A stretch of 64,000 nucleotides of DNA from Roseibium sp. TrichSKD4. GTDB lineage: Bacteria > Pseudomonadota > Alphaproteobacteria > Rhizobiales > Stappiaceae. Shown here piece by piece: positions 32,558-40,771 of the stretch (its first letter is position 1; every line of letters begins with the position of its first letter). Under the pieces are notes generated by a model. It did not search any database. It saw only the letters and a program-made list of their open reading frames with translations, and was not told the origin of the DNA. The stretch is taken from NCBI RefSeq assembly GCF_000148725.1, contig NZ_GL476304.1, positions 212,527 through 276,526 of the forward strand. The letters run 5' to 3'. A program made the position numbers and the translations under genes.

Positions 32558-33559
32558 ATGCAACACGGTGGAGACCTTTCTGCAGCCATGGAGCGTTTTG
32601 GCGGTGCGCCGGACGGCTGGCTGGACCTTTCCACCGGAATCAACCCCCACGCCTATCCCCTACCCGATCTGTCTTCGCCAGACATTTGGGCCCGCTTGCC
32701 GGGACAAGCCGAAATGGATCATCTGTTGACACAGGCGCGGCAGGTTTACCGGGTTCCGGACCATCTTGGGTTGGTAGCTGCGGGCGGTACACAGGCGTTG
32801 ATTTCCTTGTTGCCGCATGTTTTGCCCGAAGGCGACGTTGCCTTGGCCGTTCCAACCTATCCAAGTCATGCACACGCTTGGTCTCGTGCAGGTCGAACAC
32901 CTTCCGAACTGTCCAGCGTCTACGCTTTGCCGGCCGATGCGCGCATCGTCATTGTCGTGAATCCGAACAACCCAGACGGACGACTGGTGGATGTGAAAAG
33001 CCTGCTTGAGATTGCACGCACGCTGAAAGACCGTGGTGGCTATTTGGTTCTCGACGAAGCCTTTGCAGAAGTGATCCCCGGCTCCAGCATTCTTCCACAT
33101 ATCACCGATGAGCCCATCGTGGTTTTGCGTTCGTTTGGAAAGTTTTTTGGACTTGCCGGTCTCCGACTTGGTTTTCTGGCAGGCCCAAAAGAGATTACCT
33201 CGCAGGTTTCGGCCAATCTGGACAGCTGGTGCGTTTCCGGCCCAGCGCTTCTTGTGGGTACAGCTGCACTGGCAGACACGGCATGGCAAACCTCAATGGC
33301 GCGCCAACTCTCTGATGAAATGGCCGATCTGACAATCTGTCTGGCTGAAAACATGCTGACGGTTTTTGGCGGTACGCCTCTCTATGCACTGGCAGCAACG
33401 CGAGATGCGGCTGGGCTTCACACTGCATTGGCCCACCAGCATATCTGGACGCGCATCTTTGACTATGCGCCCACCTGGATCCGGATCGGATTACCGGGTT
33501 CAAAAGAGAATATGGAGCGTTTGTCAACCGCTCTTGCGCAAGCCCTGAAAGCTGCTTAA
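32558..33559 (+). CDS. cobC: L-threonine-O-3-phosphate decarboxylase (CobC)
   Basis: A 333-residue class I/II aminotransferase-fold PLP enzyme, start set at ATG 32558 (MQHGGDLSAAMERFG), which has GGGG upstream. LDLSTGINPHAYPLP is the CobC/CobD N-terminal signature; VVNPNNPDGR and VLDEAFAE bind PLP; the Schiff-base lysine is in LRSFGKFFGLAGLRLGF. CobC makes the aminopropanol (phosphate) arm of B12 or supports its attachment. It is followed 9 nt later by cbiB, an operon typical of the aerobic pathway. Confidence 0.9.
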   Translation: MQHGGDLSAAMERFGGAPDGWLDLSTGINPHAYPLPDLSSPDIWARLPGQAEMDHLLTQARQVYRVPDHLGLVAAGGTQALISLLPHVLPEGDVALAVPTYPSHAHAWSRAGRTPSELSSVYALPADARIVIVVNPNNPDGRLVDVKSLLEIARTLKDRGGYLVLDEAFAEVIPGSSILPHITDEPIVVLRSFGKFFGLAGLRLGFLAGPKEITSQVSANLDSWCVSGPALLVGTAALADTAWQTSMARQLSDEMADLTICLAENMLTVFGGTPLYALAATRDAAGLHTALAHQHIWTRIFDYAPTWIRIGLPGSKENMERLSTALAQALKAA

Positions 33560-33568
33560 CCAGAGCGA

Positions 33569-34540
33569 ATGCTATTTGATACACATGCACTTTGGCTTCT
33601 GCTTGCCGTGCTTTTTCTGGATGCGGTAATCGGTGACCCGGATTGGCTTTGGCGTCGGTTACCGCACCCAATTGTCGGGATCGGCAAAATCGTTTCCCGT
33701 CTGGACGCTGCCCTAAACCGGGCCGACTTGCCCAGCGCTCGCAAGCGTGCCCATGGGGTACTGGCGTTGATTGTTCTCGTTATTATGGGGTTTGGGTCCG
33801 GGTATGGGCTTCAAACCCTTTTTACCGCCCTGCCCTTTGGCGAAGTATTGCTGGTCGTTGTCGCTGCAATTTTCATTGCGCAAAAAAGCCTTTCCGATCA
33901 TGTATTAGCTGTTTACTCCGCCTTACGCGACACGGGTCTAGTGGACGGGCGTAAAGCTGTGTCGATGATTGTCGGGCGTGACCCAAACCAGCTGGATGAA
34001 GCTGGCGTTTCCCGCGCAGCAATAGAATCGTGTGCAGAAAACTTCTCCGATGGGATTGTCGCGCCTGTCTTCTGGTTTGCCGTTTTGGGCCTACCTGGTC
34101 TTCTGGCCTATAAGGCCATCAATACAGCTGACAGTATGATCGGCCACAAGAACGAGACTTACGGCGACTTTGGATGGGCTTCGGCGCGGTTTGATGATCT
34201 GGTCAATCTGCCTGCGTCCCGGCTTTCAGGCCTCTTCATTGCGCTCGCTGCCCCCATCGTCAAAGGCTCTGTTTTCACGAGCCTGAAAAGCATTGCGAAA
34301 GATGCAAGCAAACACCGGTCTCCCAATGCAGGTTGGCCGGAGGCTGCAATGGCAGGCGCTCTTGGAATTGCGCTCGCCGGTCCCCGGGCCTATGCGGGCT
34401 ATTCGGTAGACGAACCTTATCTCAACGAGACCGGCCGCAAAAACGCGTCAACCAATGACATTCGGCGCGCTGTTTTGGTCGTCTGGGGTGCATGGGGTGT
34501 GATGACTGTTTTCGTGACCGTGCTAGCGATTGGCAGCTGA
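33569..34540 (+). CDS. cbiB: Adenosylcobinamide-phosphate synthase (CbiB/CobD)
   Basis: A 323-residue inner-membrane protein that attaches aminopropanol to adenosylcobyric acid. Signature segments are LDAVIGDPDWLWRRLPHPIV near the N-terminus, VGRDPNQLDEAGVSRAAIES, ENFSDGIVAPVFWF, INTADSMIGHKNETYGDFGW, and a closing YLNETGRKNAS. Hydrophobic helices lie at residues 10-25, 60-80, 85-105, 175-190 and the C-terminus. It is co-transcribed with cobC and ends at a hairpin terminator. It is called cobD in Pseudomonas nomenclature. Confidence 0.93.
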   Translation: MLFDTHALWLLLAVLFLDAVIGDPDWLWRRLPHPIVGIGKIVSRLDAALNRADLPSARKRAHGVLALIVLVIMGFGSGYGLQTLFTALPFGEVLLVVVAAIFIAQKSLSDHVLAVYSALRDTGLVDGRKAVSMIVGRDPNQLDEAGVSRAAIESCAENFSDGIVAPVFWFAVLGLPGLLAYKAINTADSMIGHKNETYGDFGWASARFDDLVNLPASRLSGLFIALAAPIVKGSVFTSLKSIAKDASKHRSPNAGWPEAAMAGALGIALAGPRAYAGYSVDEPYLNETGRKNASTNDIRRAVLVVWGAWGVMTVFVTVLAIGS

Positions 34541-34544
34541 AAGC

Positions 34545-34569
34545 ACCGGGGGTCATGGATTCCCCCGGT
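34545..34569. terminator. Terminator hairpin between cbiB and PPOX gene
   Basis: A perfect 8-bp stem accggggg/cccccggt with a 9-nt loop lies between convergent genes and is followed by actttgtg. It probably serves cbiB. Confidence 0.6.
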
Positions 34570-34585
34570 ACTTTGTGTTCATTGT

Positions 34586-35242
34586 TCAGGACTTTCCGGC
34601 AATCAGGTGATCCATGTAATCCTCCATGGTGATTTCACCTCCTGCCGACTGCGTTCGTTCGCGGTCCTCGGCCCCAAGAGAGCCCTGGACAAAGTCTATC
34701 CGCTTCCAGCTCGGATGGGGTTGATCTCCGCAAGCGTCAGGAACATAGGGACTGGCTTCCACGCGGTTGTAGCGATGAACATAGCGGGCACAGTTCAGGA
34801 AGCAGTGTTCTACCTCTACTTCCACAACAGCAAATGCTCCCGGGTAAAGATCCAGCTCGGGCCCTTGCCGCACCAGACGTGCTTCGCCTTGTACCCGCAC
34901 CCTGTTTGGCGTTTCAAAGTCAATGAACAACATGCCGACCTTGCCTGTATCGGCGATGTTTCCAAGGCTCTTGAACATCCCGTTGCCATCGTAGGCAGGA
35001 AAGAGCAGCGTCTTTGGGCCTCTCACATGAACAATGCCGACAGGGCCTCCTTTGTAGCTGACGGTCGGACGGCCCACGCCGTCGACTGTTGAGAGAAAGA
35101 AGAAATCGCGGCTTTCGATAAAAGCTTGAGCGGGACCTTCAACGACGTCCCAGACAATTGCCTGCTCCACCGTGTCCGCCAGTTTTCTTGTTCCAAACTG
35201 CTCCTGCAACGAGCGTTGGGAGGTCGTGTAGAAAGACATCAC
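34586..35242 (-). CDS. Pyridoxamine 5'-phosphate oxidase-family protein
   Basis: A 218-residue split-barrel flavin-binding protein of the PPOX family (FLSTVDGVGRPTVSYKGGPV, TLLFPAYDGNGMFKSLGNI, GKVGMLFIDFETPNRVRVQG). Members bind FMN, F420 or heme; the substrate is unknown. It overlaps the upstream nitrilase gene by 4 nt, so the two are coupled and may act on the same nitrogen compound. Confidence 0.85.
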   Translation of the reverse strand: MMSFYTTSQRSLQEQFGTRKLADTVEQAIVWDVVEGPAQAFIESRDFFFLSTVDGVGRPTVSYKGGPVGIVHVRGPKTLLFPAYDGNGMFKSLGNIADTGKVGMLFIDFETPNRVRVQGEARLVRQGPELDLYPGAFAVVEVEVEHCFLNCARYVHRYNRVEASPYVPDACGDQPHPSWKRIDFVQGSLGAEDRERTQSAGGEITMEDYMDHLIAGKS

Positions 35243-36210
35243 AAGGCCTCCTCAAGCTGATCAACCGACCGTTCCTCTGCAGGCCCGGCAAAGGCTTCCA
35301 GAACGAGCCGAGTTACATCGGGGCGAAAATAATGTCCGGCAGGATCGGCAAAGACCTTCGCTCCCTCGATCATGGCGAGGTCGATCTCAGCTATTGCCAA
35401 TCCTTCTTCCGTATCGGGGATCGGGTCGGTCAGCCGATAACCGTCAGGGCCAAAGACTGCGGCAGACCCACCTCCGGCAAAGACGATATTCCGCAGGTCC
35501 GGATTGCCCATAGTGATAGCCTCTAGGCTTTCCTCCGAAATCACCGAATTGGGAGCAATCACGAAGCAGCCGCCTTGCATGGCATAGCTCTGGCTTTCTG
35601 CCATGTTTGCCTCGGCTGAAAGCGCATAGGCCTGCCGCATGCCCTTGAACATGCCGAAGGACGGCCAGCAGGCAACATGTATCTCTTCGCCCAGCTGATA
35701 CATGCCCTGACGATTGACTGGCTGGATGTTTTCCCAACAGCACAGACCGCCAACCTTACCAAAAGGCGTATCCACAACCTTGATATCCGTTGCAGGGCCC
35801 TCGCCCCACACGGTGCGCTCCATGTGGGTGGGTCTCAGTTTTCTGCGTGACAGGACGATCTCGCCCCGATCATCTACGAGGGCTTGCGAACAATAGATGC
35901 TGCCCCGGTCCCGCTCTGCAAAGCCCATCATGACCCACATCCGGTTAGTTCTCGCTGCCTCGCATATCGCGGCCATTTCAGGACCATCGAGTGTAATTGC
36001 ATTCACCCGGTGCTTCATGACCACATCCATGGCGACCATTGGCGCCTGAAGCCAGATCGTGAACGGGTATCCCGGTAGCCAGACTTCTCCGAACGCGACC
36101 AGCTGTACGCCCTTGCCAGCTGCGTCCTCGATGATCGTCAGTGTTTTTTCAAGCGTGCCTTTGGCATCCATCCACACAGGTGCGGCCTGAACAGCTGCAA
36201 CTTTCACCAT
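35239..36210 (-). CDS. Nitrilase-family carbon-nitrogen hydrolase
   Basis: A 323-residue nitrilase-superfamily enzyme. The Glu-Lys-Cys triad is present: E in AFGEVWLPGYP, K in LSRRKLRPTHMERTVWGEG, C in GGLCCWENIQP. The WGEG after the lysine and the CWEN motif are those of branch 1 nitrilases, which hydrolyse nitriles to acid and ammonia. It is first in a leftward two-gene unit with the PPOX-like gene; a LuxR gene lies about 93 nt upstream. Confidence 0.9.
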   Translation of the reverse strand: MVKVAAVQAAPVWMDAKGTLEKTLTIIEDAAGKGVQLVAFGEVWLPGYPFTIWLQAPMVAMDVVMKHRVNAITLDGPEMAAICEAARTNRMWVMMGFAERDRGSIYCSQALVDDRGEIVLSRRKLRPTHMERTVWGEGPATDIKVVDTPFGKVGGLCCWENIQPVNRQGMYQLGEEIHVACWPSFGMFKGMRQAYALSAEANMAESQSYAMQGGCFVIAPNSVISEESLEAITMGNPDLRNIVFAGGGSAAVFGPDGYRLTDPIPDTEEGLAIAEIDLAMIEGAKVFADPAGHYFRPDVTRLVLEAFAGPAEERSVDQLEEAL

Positions 36211-36303
36211 GTCTTCCTCCCTGTTTGAAAACAGATGGAAGAATGAGAGGTCGCAGGTCGGTGCAGAAGTCCCCGAACGGGGACCATTGACGGCGGAATA
36301 CGG

Positions 36304-36972
36304 CTAAGCCACTTCAAGATCCTGCCGCCAGCGGGCAGCCATTGCGCCGCGGCTGGTTGTACCGAATATCCTGTTCAGGGCTTTCAGATGTTTGCGTACG
36401 GCGGCTTCCCCGGTGTGCAGCTCTTCGGCAATTTCACGATTGGAAAGTCCGGCCGAGGCTAGCCGCGCAACTTCGTTCTGGCGAGACGTCAAGGCATGAT
36501 GCTGTTTCGGCAGTCGAATGAGGGCGGTGGAAAGCGCCGATGCCTGAATGCTCAGTTCCGCTATCCCCCGAAAGGACAATTTGGCCTTTGTGGTCCGCGT
36601 AAGCGCACCAAGGTAAAGCACGCCCGAGAGACGCGAAGAATCGTAAAGCGGCAGTGCGGCAAAACCTGTCAGACCGAATTCGCCCGACACCCGTCTGAAA
36701 AGAATGCTCTTTTCCCAACGGTCGCCGAGCAGCGTTTCTGTGGAGGATGGCAGACCGGTCTCCAGAAGGTCCGCAAGCACCGGATCGACCGGAATACCGC
36801 TGATTTCGTACCGGCGCACAAACTGGTCGGGCATTCCACGAATGACACCGCAATCAAACTTACGGTCTGCCGTGAACCGATAGAGGCCCACGCTGTCCAT
36901 GCCGGAGTTCTGCAGAGCGGAATCGGCCAGCATTTCAAACTCGGAACGCATGTCTTTTGGAGGAGCAAGCAT
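36304..36972 (-). CDS. LuxR-family transcriptional regulator
   Basis: A 222-residue regulator. A GAF/autoinducer-binding-like N-terminal domain (about 1-150; SVGLYRFTADRKFDCGVIRG, RVSGEFGLTGFAALPLYDSS) precedes a C-terminal LuxR HTH (LTSRQNEVARLASAGLSNRE, IAEELHTGEAAVRKHLKALN). No adjacent luxI. The same orientation and closeness suggest it regulates the nitrilase/PPOX pair, but this is inference. Confidence 0.85.
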   Translation of the reverse strand: MLAPPKDMRSEFEMLADSALQNSGMDSVGLYRFTADRKFDCGVIRGMPDQFVRRYEISGIPVDPVLADLLETGLPSSTETLLGDRWEKSILFRRVSGEFGLTGFAALPLYDSSRLSGVLYLGALTRTTKAKLSFRGIAELSIQASALSTALIRLPKQHHALTSRQNEVARLASAGLSNREIAEELHTGEAAVRKHLKALNRIFGTTSRGAMAARWRQDLEVA

Positions 36973-37115
36973 GGTGTATCGCCCTCACAGCCGTTTGCAT
37001 GTGCTCTCAAGCGGATCACCTTTGAGCAACTCAACATTAGCTGAATAAGTTTCGTAAGGGTAGAACCAGATTGAAAACCACCTTGCTACCGATAATATGG
37101 AGTTAAGTCGCCTAA

Positions 37116-38096
37116 TTACACGCGCTTCATGCGCGTCAATTTGCGATTCAGGTGGCGTTCGCGCAGGAAGACGATGAGTCCGCCTGCCAAGATGAGCAGC
37201 ATGCCCAGCCCTGCAACGCTGTCCGGCCATTCCCCCCAGAACATCCAGCCAAACAAGACAGCGATTGGCAGGCCCAGATACTCAAACGGAGCAACAACAG
37301 CCACATCAGCTGAGCTGTATGCCTTGCTAAAAGAATATGCCCCAACACCCGAGCATATCCCCAGCAGCAAAAACAGGTAGATATCGTTGCCCTCAGGCCA
37401 GATCCACGCCCGCAGAACAAAGTGAAGGCTCGGATTGTCCAACCCTTCCGCATACCGCCCGTCTCCAGCAACCAAAAAGAAGCCGAGGGATACAAACAGA
37501 AAGATGATCTGCAGATAAACGGTCATGACAGACGCCTTCACCGTCATCCCGAGTTTGCGTGTCACGATCTGCCGAGCCGCATAACAGGCAGCCGCCAGAA
37601 CTGGCAACAAAAGCACAAGGTGACCGCCTTCAACAGGCTCACCCTCCCAAGGCCGCAACATAACGATGACCCCGGCAAATCCGATCAGCACCGCACTCAA
37701 ACGAAACAGCCCTACTCGCTCCTTCAGAAATGGCACGGACAAGACGGTTATCATCAATGGGGCGGCGAAAAAGAGCGCTGTTGCCTCAGCCAATGGAAGC
37801 GCGGCAAGCCCCATGAAAAACAGAATATTGGCAACAACCAGAAAGCCGCCTTGCAGGAACAAGAGCCCATATCGTTTGGCGCGTAACTGTGTAAAGCCAC
37901 CTTCCAGATGCACGAACCACAACACGATGGGCAAGCCGATTAAGGATCGGAAAAACACCATCTCATGCAAGGGATAACCGCCGGACAGCTTTTTGATCAG
38001 CATGTCGTTCACTGAAATCACCAAAACGGCGATCAACATGAAGCCAATGCCAACGGATACCGAGTTCTGTGCAGGGCTGGTCGCGGACTGTGTCAT
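37116..38096 (-). CDS. DMT-family (EamA) transporter
   Basis: A 326-residue inner-membrane protein with ten hydrophobic helices in two EamA repeats (FMLIAVLVISVNDMLIKKLS, FFRSLIGLPIVLWFV, GLAALPLAEATALFFAAPLM; second repeat GVGAYSFSKAYSSADVAVVA, PFEYLGLPIAVLFGWMFWGE). Drug/metabolite exporters of this type export small molecules; the substrate is unknown. It stands alone between the LuxR gene and cobQ, and may be the last gene of the B12 transcript. Confidence 0.9.
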   Translation of the reverse strand: MTQSATSPAQNSVSVGIGFMLIAVLVISVNDMLIKKLSGGYPLHEMVFFRSLIGLPIVLWFVHLEGGFTQLRAKRYGLLFLQGGFLVVANILFFMGLAALPLAEATALFFAAPLMITVLSVPFLKERVGLFRLSAVLIGFAGVIVMLRPWEGEPVEGGHLVLLLPVLAAACYAARQIVTRKLGMTVKASVMTVYLQIIFLFVSLGFFLVAGDGRYAEGLDNPSLHFVLRAWIWPEGNDIYLFLLLGICSGVGAYSFSKAYSSADVAVVAPFEYLGLPIAVLFGWMFWGEWPDSVAGLGMLLILAGGLIVFLRERHLNRKLTRMKRV

Positions 38097-38155
38097 TCTT
38101 CTCGCTTACGCCCGTTTCAAAACCGCGTCCAAGCAAAATAATTGATGAAACTCAT

Positions 38156-39658
38156 TCAAGAGCTTGAATGGGCAATATTCAAAACCGCATCAATATCAAG
38201 CGCGTTTTCCAGATGGTCGGCCAGATCATCGAGCACGGCATCAATGCGCGCTTCATAAGCCAGCTCTGACACATCGCCAAAGCCGGATAAATAGACCTTC
38301 CGGAAGCTGTCATCAGTGAACAGGCCATGGAGATAGGTACCGATCACTCGGCCATCAGCCGATGTAGCCCCATCGAGTTTGGGACGGCCGGTCTCATCGC
38401 GCAAATGAAAGGCAGGGCGTGCGCAATCCAATCCCTCGGTCTGACCAATGTGGATCTCATATCCCTTGACTGGCGCACCGCTGGCCAGATGCTTGCCGCT
38501 GGTTTCAACCAAGGATTTATTCGGCGTGAGGACCGTGTCGACCGCGAGAAACCCGAGCCCCTCAATGGTTCCCGCTTCTCCTTCAATGCCATCTGGGTCA
38601 GAGATTGTTTGGCCCAACATCTGATAGCCACCGCATATTCCGATAATATGCCCGCCGCGCCGGTAATGGGCCTTCAGATCAATGTCCCACCCCTGTTTGC
38701 GGAAAAACTTCAGATCACCAATTGTAGACTTTGAGCCGGGCAACAACACGAGGTCTGCATCAAGCGGCAGAGGTGTGCCGGACTGAACAAGTTCAAGCGT
38801 CACACCCGGTTCCATGCGCAGCGGGTCCAGATCGTCGAAATTGGCAATTCGGGAAATTACCGGCACGACAATCTTGATCGCGCCATTGCCATCCCCCTTG
38901 GCCAGATCGAGCGCATCTTCTGCTGGCAGTTTGCCCGCATCTGCAAACCAAGGTACGACACCCAGTCCTTGCCAGCCTGTGCGGCTTTCAATCTCCCGCA
39001 TCCCGTCGTCGAAAAGGGACACATCGCCCCGAAAGCGATTGATGAAAAACGCCTTGATCCGTGCCTGCTCGTCCGACTCCAGAACAGCATGTGTTCCGAC
39101 GACAGACGCAATTACGCCGCCGCGATCAATGTCGCCGCACAAGATCACGGGAAGATTGGCTATCTCTGCAAAACCCATATTCGCAATGTCGCCCGCCCTA
39201 AGGTTGATTTCCGCCGGACTTCCCGCCCCTTCCACAAGCACCAGATCAGCTTCTGCCCGTAGCTTTTCAAAACTCTCCAACACCTTTGGCAGCAATTCAG
39301 CCTTGTGCTTGCCGTACTCCCGCGCACGCATGGTGCCAAAGCGCTTTCCCTGAACGATCACTTGCGCGCCGGTATCTGTTTCCGGCTTCAACAGAACCGG
39401 GTTCATATGCACGGTCAAAGGCGTGCGGCATCCCATGGCCTGCAGCGCCTGCGCCCGGCCTATCTCCCCGCTATCGGATGTAACGGCAGCATTGTTCGAC
39501 ATGTTCTGCGGTTTGAACGGGCGCACCTTCATGCCGCGGTTTGCAAACAGACGGCACAGACCGGCAACAATCAGGCTTTTGCCAACGTTTGAGCCAGTGC
39601 CCTGAATCATCAACGCAGGAGCGTGCGATTTTTCGCTCTTTCTCGTTGTTGACGGCAT
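38156..39658 (-). CDS. cobQ: Cobyric acid synthase (CobQ)
   Basis: A 500-residue glutamine-dependent amidotransferase that amidates four side chains of adenosylcobyrinate a,c-diamide. N-terminal synthetase domain: [52 protein letters not shown]-terminal glutaminase domain: [26 protein letters not shown] (Cys nucleophile) and THLHGLF-type YLHGLF (His). Full length. Its start abuts the GNAT gene (1-nt overlap) in the riboswitch-controlled leftward cluster. Confidence 0.95.
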   Translation of the reverse strand: MPSTTRKSEKSHAPALMIQGTGSNVGKSLIVAGLCRLFANRGMKVRPFKPQNMSNNAAVTSDSGEIGRAQALQAMGCRTPLTVHMNPVLLKPETDTGAQVIVQGKRFGTMRAREYGKHKAELLPKVLESFEKLRAEADLVLVEGAGSPAEINLRAGDIANMGFAEIANLPVILCGDIDRGGVIASVVGTHAVLESDEQARIKAFFINRFRGDVSLFDDGMREIESRTGWQGLGVVPWFADAGKLPAEDALDLAKGDGNGAIKIVVPVISRIANFDDLDPLRMEPGVTLELVQSGTPLPLDADLVLLPGSKSTIGDLKFFRKQGWDIDLKAHYRRGGHIIGICGGYQMLGQTISDPDGIEGEAGTIEGLGFLAVDTVLTPNKSLVETSGKHLASGAPVKGYEIHIGQTEGLDCARPAFHLRDETGRPKLDGATSADGRVIGTYLHGLFTDDSFRKVYLSGFGDVSELAYEARIDAVLDDLADHLENALDIDAVLNIAHSSS

Positions 39659-40125
39659 TAATTCAGTGCCTTTTTCAGCCAGAGACCATCCACGTCCATG
39701 CCGGTCAGTTTGTCGTCGCTCTCCACATAACCAAGCGAGCGGTAGAACCGCGCTGCCGTCACAGTGCTTTTCAGGCGAATTTCAGAGCGGCCATTGTCAC
39801 GGACATAATCCTCAAGCGCCCGCATCATGGCCTTGCTCACACCAGTAAACCGCGCTTCCGGCAACACGTAGTTCAAGAGCACCTCGCCATCCGGACTGGC
39901 CATGGCGACGCCAATCACCTTCTGCATGTCTCTTGCAGCAACAACACGGCCTTGCCCCTCGATCCACTTTTCGACCCAGTCCGGGGTTTTGTTAGCAATC
40001 CACGGCTCGTATTTTTCAGGGTCACCGTCATGGTCTGCCGTGCACAGTTCAATGATCGATCGCCGCAAGAGTGCGGCAATCTCATAGCAATCAATGCTGT
40101 TGGCCCTGTTGACGGTAAATGGCAT
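39658..40125 (-). CDS. GNAT-family N-acetyltransferase
   Basis: A 155-residue acetyltransferase. Acetyl-CoA-binding region: [40 protein letters not shown], then [11 protein letters not shown]. The canonical R/Q-x-x-G-x-G/A loop is reduced to ARFTGVSK. Substrate unknown. It lies inside the cobalamin operon between cobO and cobQ, so an association with B12 metabolism is possible but unproven. Confidence 0.82.
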   Translation of the reverse strand: MPFTVNRANSIDCYEIAALLRRSIIELCTADHDGDPEKYEPWIANKTPDWVEKWIEGQGRVVAARDMQKVIGVAMASPDGEVLLNYVLPEARFTGVSKAMMRALEDYVRDNGRSEIRLKSTVTAARFYRSLGYVESDDKLTGMDVDGLWLKKALN

Positions 40126-40135
40126 TCGCCTGCAC

Positions 40136-40771
40136 CTAAAACTCTATGCCTTCCTGTGGCTTAACACCGGAACGGAACGGATGTTTGACTTGTGTCATGT
40201 CCGTAACGAGATCGGCGATCTCGATCAATTCGTCTTTGGCATTGCGACCGGTGATAACGACATGCACATCTTCCGGCTTCTCGTTTTTGAGAAAGTCGAC
40301 GACCTCAGAAATATCGAGATAATCATAGCGCAGGACGATGTTCAGCTCGTCACACAGGACCAGTCGCTGCTCGCCGGACAGGATCATTTTCTTGGCCGCC
40401 TCCCAAGCCTGTTGGGCCGCCTCAATATCGCGCTGACGATCCTGTGTTTCCCAGGTAAAGCCCTCGCCCATGCGCTTGATGGTCACCAGATCAGAGAACC
40501 TTTCCAGAGCCATACGCTCGCCGGTCTCAATCCGCCCTTTCACAAACTGCACAACACCAACCTTGTGACCATGACCGAGCGAGCGGAACACCATGCCAAA
40601 GCCGGCGGTTGACTTGCCCTTACCTTTGCCGGTGTGGACAATGACCAGACCTTTTTCGATGGTCTTGGTCGCCATGATCTTGTCGCGCGCGGCCTTTTTC
40701 TTGCGCATTTTTTCCGCGTGGCGCTCGTTAAGTTCCTCTTCGGTCAAACCGTCCGTGTTTTTGTCTACCAT
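40136..40771 (-). CDS. cobO: Cob(I)yrinic acid a,c-diamide adenosyltransferase
   Basis: A 211-residue CobA/CobO-type ATP:corrinoid adenosyltransferase. P-loop VHTGKGKGKSTAGFGMVFRS near residue 45, VGVVQFVKG, RMGEGFTWETQDRQRD, and LVLCDELNIVLRYDY then HVVITGRNAKDELIEIADL. It adds the upper adenosyl ligand to the reduced corrinoid. The start is 1 nt from the cobN stop, so the genes are co-translated. Confidence 0.95.
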   Translation of the reverse strand: MVDKNTDGLTEEELNERHAEKMRKKKAARDKIMATKTIEKGLVIVHTGKGKGKSTAGFGMVFRSLGHGHKVGVVQFVKGRIETGERMALERFSDLVTIKRMGEGFTWETQDRQRDIEAAQQAWEAAKKMILSGEQRLVLCDELNIVLRYDYLDISEVVDFLKNEKPEDVHVVITGRNAKDELIEIADLVTDMTQVKHPFRSGVKPQEGIEF

